NCBI GenBank assembly: GCA_019243895.1
Contig: JAFATP010000139.1
Coordinates: 1-6,845 of the forward strand
DNA: 6,845 bases
From: Alphaproteobacteria bacterium
GTDB lineage: Bacteria; Pseudomonadota; Alphaproteobacteria; Rickettsiales; SXRF01
Direction of reading: 5' to 3'
Position 1 is the first letter of the stretch. Every line of letters begins with the position of its first letter. This document shows, in pieces, positions 6,129 through 6,845 of this stretch. Below the pieces are notes generated by a model that ran no database searches, was not told the origin of the DNA, and was given only the letters and a program-made list of their open reading frames with translations. The position numbers and the translations under genes were made by a program.

Positions 6129-6149
6129 AGAGCCGTTGCATCCGGCTCT
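6129..6149. promoter_or_regulatory. Perfect 7-7-7 inverted repeat between divergent genes
   Basis: AGAGCCG (6129-6135) and CGGCTCT (6143-6149) are exact inverted arms around the 7-nt spacer TTGCATC. It lies centrally in the 79-bp gap between the monooxygenase and DUF1345 gene starts, a plausible operator position for both. A competing shorter pair, GCAAC (6124-6128) and GTTGC (6135-6139), overlaps it. Only three Ts (6149-6151, the first inside the stem) occur at the plus-strand end and none on the minus strand, so it is not a convincing terminator. Confidence 0.45.
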
Positions 6150-6171
6150 TTCGCGCGATATGGCTTGCGGA

Positions 6172-6845
6172 ATGAATAATCCGCCAGGCCACCGCCTTCC
6201 CTTTTGCCATCGCTTTCGCCGGCACCTGCTGGCGCGGCCGCGGCTTTTAATCGTCACCGCGTTAGGCTGCCTGCTGTTTTTTCTACTGCCGCCGCACTGG
6301 CACCGCGCCGCCCGCGGCCTGATCGCGTGGGACAGCGGCGTGGCGCTTTACCTGGTTCTGGTTATCTCCATGATGGCGCGTTCCGGCATGGAGCAGATGC
6401 AGCGCCGCGCCGAGCTGCAGGACGAAGGGCAAAACGTTATGCTCGCGCTTACGGTGATCGCAGCGCTGGCAAGCCTGGCCGCCATCGCCGCCGAGCTGGT
6501 CACCGCCAAGGGGCTGACCGGCCATATGGAATGGCAGCACATTTCCCTGGCCGCCATCACCGTGCTGCTTTCCTGGACCTTCATGCAAACCATTTTCGCG
6601 CTGCATTACGCGCATGAATATTATGGCGATGAAGGCGGCGCCCCGGCGCGCGGCCTGGATTTTCCCGGCACCGCCATCCCCCTTTACTGGGATTTTATCT
6701 ATTTCTCTTTCGTCATCGGCACCGCATCACAGACGGCGGACGTGAATATCACCGCGCCGGGCTTGCGCAAGATCGTGACGTTGCACTGCGTGGCCGCCTT
6801 CTTTTTCAATACCACGATTCTCGCGCTCACCGTCAATATCGGGGC
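6172..6845 (+). CDS. DUF1345 multi-pass membrane protein, 3' end cut off
   Basis: The open frame gives at least 224 residues and has no stop before the window ends. Hydrophobic segments lie near residues 25-40, 52-69, 89-110, 123-146, 171-185 and 201-222, so it is an inner-membrane protein. After the fourth segment, HYAHEYYGDEGG (145-156) and GLDFPG (161-166) precede YWDFIYFSFVIGTASQTADVN (172-192, the last residue being Asn192), then FFNTTILALTVNI (211-223). This matches the conserved C-terminal block of DUF1345 (PF07077) proteins of about 210-230 aa, so the stop is probably just beyond the edge. The family's function is unknown. The start is uncertain: ATG 6172 is used, but ATG 6160 is in frame (adding MACG) and neither has a clear ribosome site. 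It is divergent from the monooxygenase gene. Confidence 0.85.
   Translation, partial: MNNPPGHRLPFCHRFRRHLLARPRLLIVTALGCLLFFLLPPHWHRAARGLIAWDSGVALYLVLVISMMARSGMEQMQRRAELQDEGQNVMLALTVIAALASLAAIAAELVTAKGLTGHMEWQHISLAAITVLLSWTFMQTIFALHYAHEYYGDEGGAPARGLDFPGTAIPLYWDFIYFSFVIGTASQTADVNITAPGLRKIVTLHCVAAFFFNTTILALTVNIG

Noticed and set aside
5355..6179. 274-residue plus-strand open frame antisense to the monooxygenase gene
   Set aside because: Composition is Arg/Gln-rich shadow sequence with no motif, while the minus strand carries complete FAD motifs.
6093..6257. N-terminal extension of the monooxygenase to 6257
   Set aside because: The extra 55 residues are Arg-rich with no similarity to the family, overlap the divergent gene, and the FAD fold starts right after the 6092 ATG.
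6204..6617. 137-residue plus-strand open frame and a 110-residue minus-strand frame at the right end
   Set aside because: They overlap the DUF1345 frame, which is hydrophobic with the family block and stays open to the edge. These frames are not membrane-like and show no motif.

Overview
The window reads as ordinary chromosomal DNA of a GC-rich alphaproteobacterium. Pointers are the alphaproteobacterial look of the aspartate carbamoyltransferase, a UbiH/COQ6-type FAD monooxygenase of aerobic ubiquinone synthesis, and a TadD-like TPR lipoprotein. The order cannot be fixed from this stretch. Seven protein genes are supported. Six are complete and none shows a frameshift or internal stop. The seventh runs off the right edge. 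There are no RNA genes, CRISPR arrays, transposases or phage genes.

Layout, left to right. Positions 1-123 hold a repeat element: one inverted arm cut by the window edge, then two nearly identical 31-bp direct copies 39 bp apart. Next comes pyrB on the minus strand (124-1086). Across a 114-bp divergent gap lies a plus-strand lipoprotein gene (1201-2451) with TPR helices, a Pro/Ala-rich linker and a short distinct C-terminal tail. A TetR-family regulator follows on the same strand (2519-3163), with a strong inverted repeat over its ribosome-binding region. It converges on a two-domain Sua5/TsaC-type threonylcarbamoyl-AMP synthase gene (3194-4129, minus). That gene is divergent from a small ParA-type ATPase (4187-4879, plus), which converges, 4 bp apart, with a UbiH/UbiF/COQ6-family hydroxylase gene (4884-6092, minus). 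After a 79-bp divergent gap with another inverted repeat, a DUF1345 membrane protein starts at 6172 and is still open at 6845.

The genes do not form one pathway. pyrB serves pyrimidine synthesis, tsaC/sua5 tRNA t6A modification, and the monooxygenase ubiquinone synthesis. Most neighbours are divergent or convergent, so most genes are probably transcribed singly. The lipoprotein and TetR genes are the only tandem same-strand pair. The points most worth checking are the edge repeats, the palindrome in front of the TetR gene, the parA-like gene without a parB in view, and the lipoprotein's C-terminal tail. I found no convincing evidence of a new multi-gene system.
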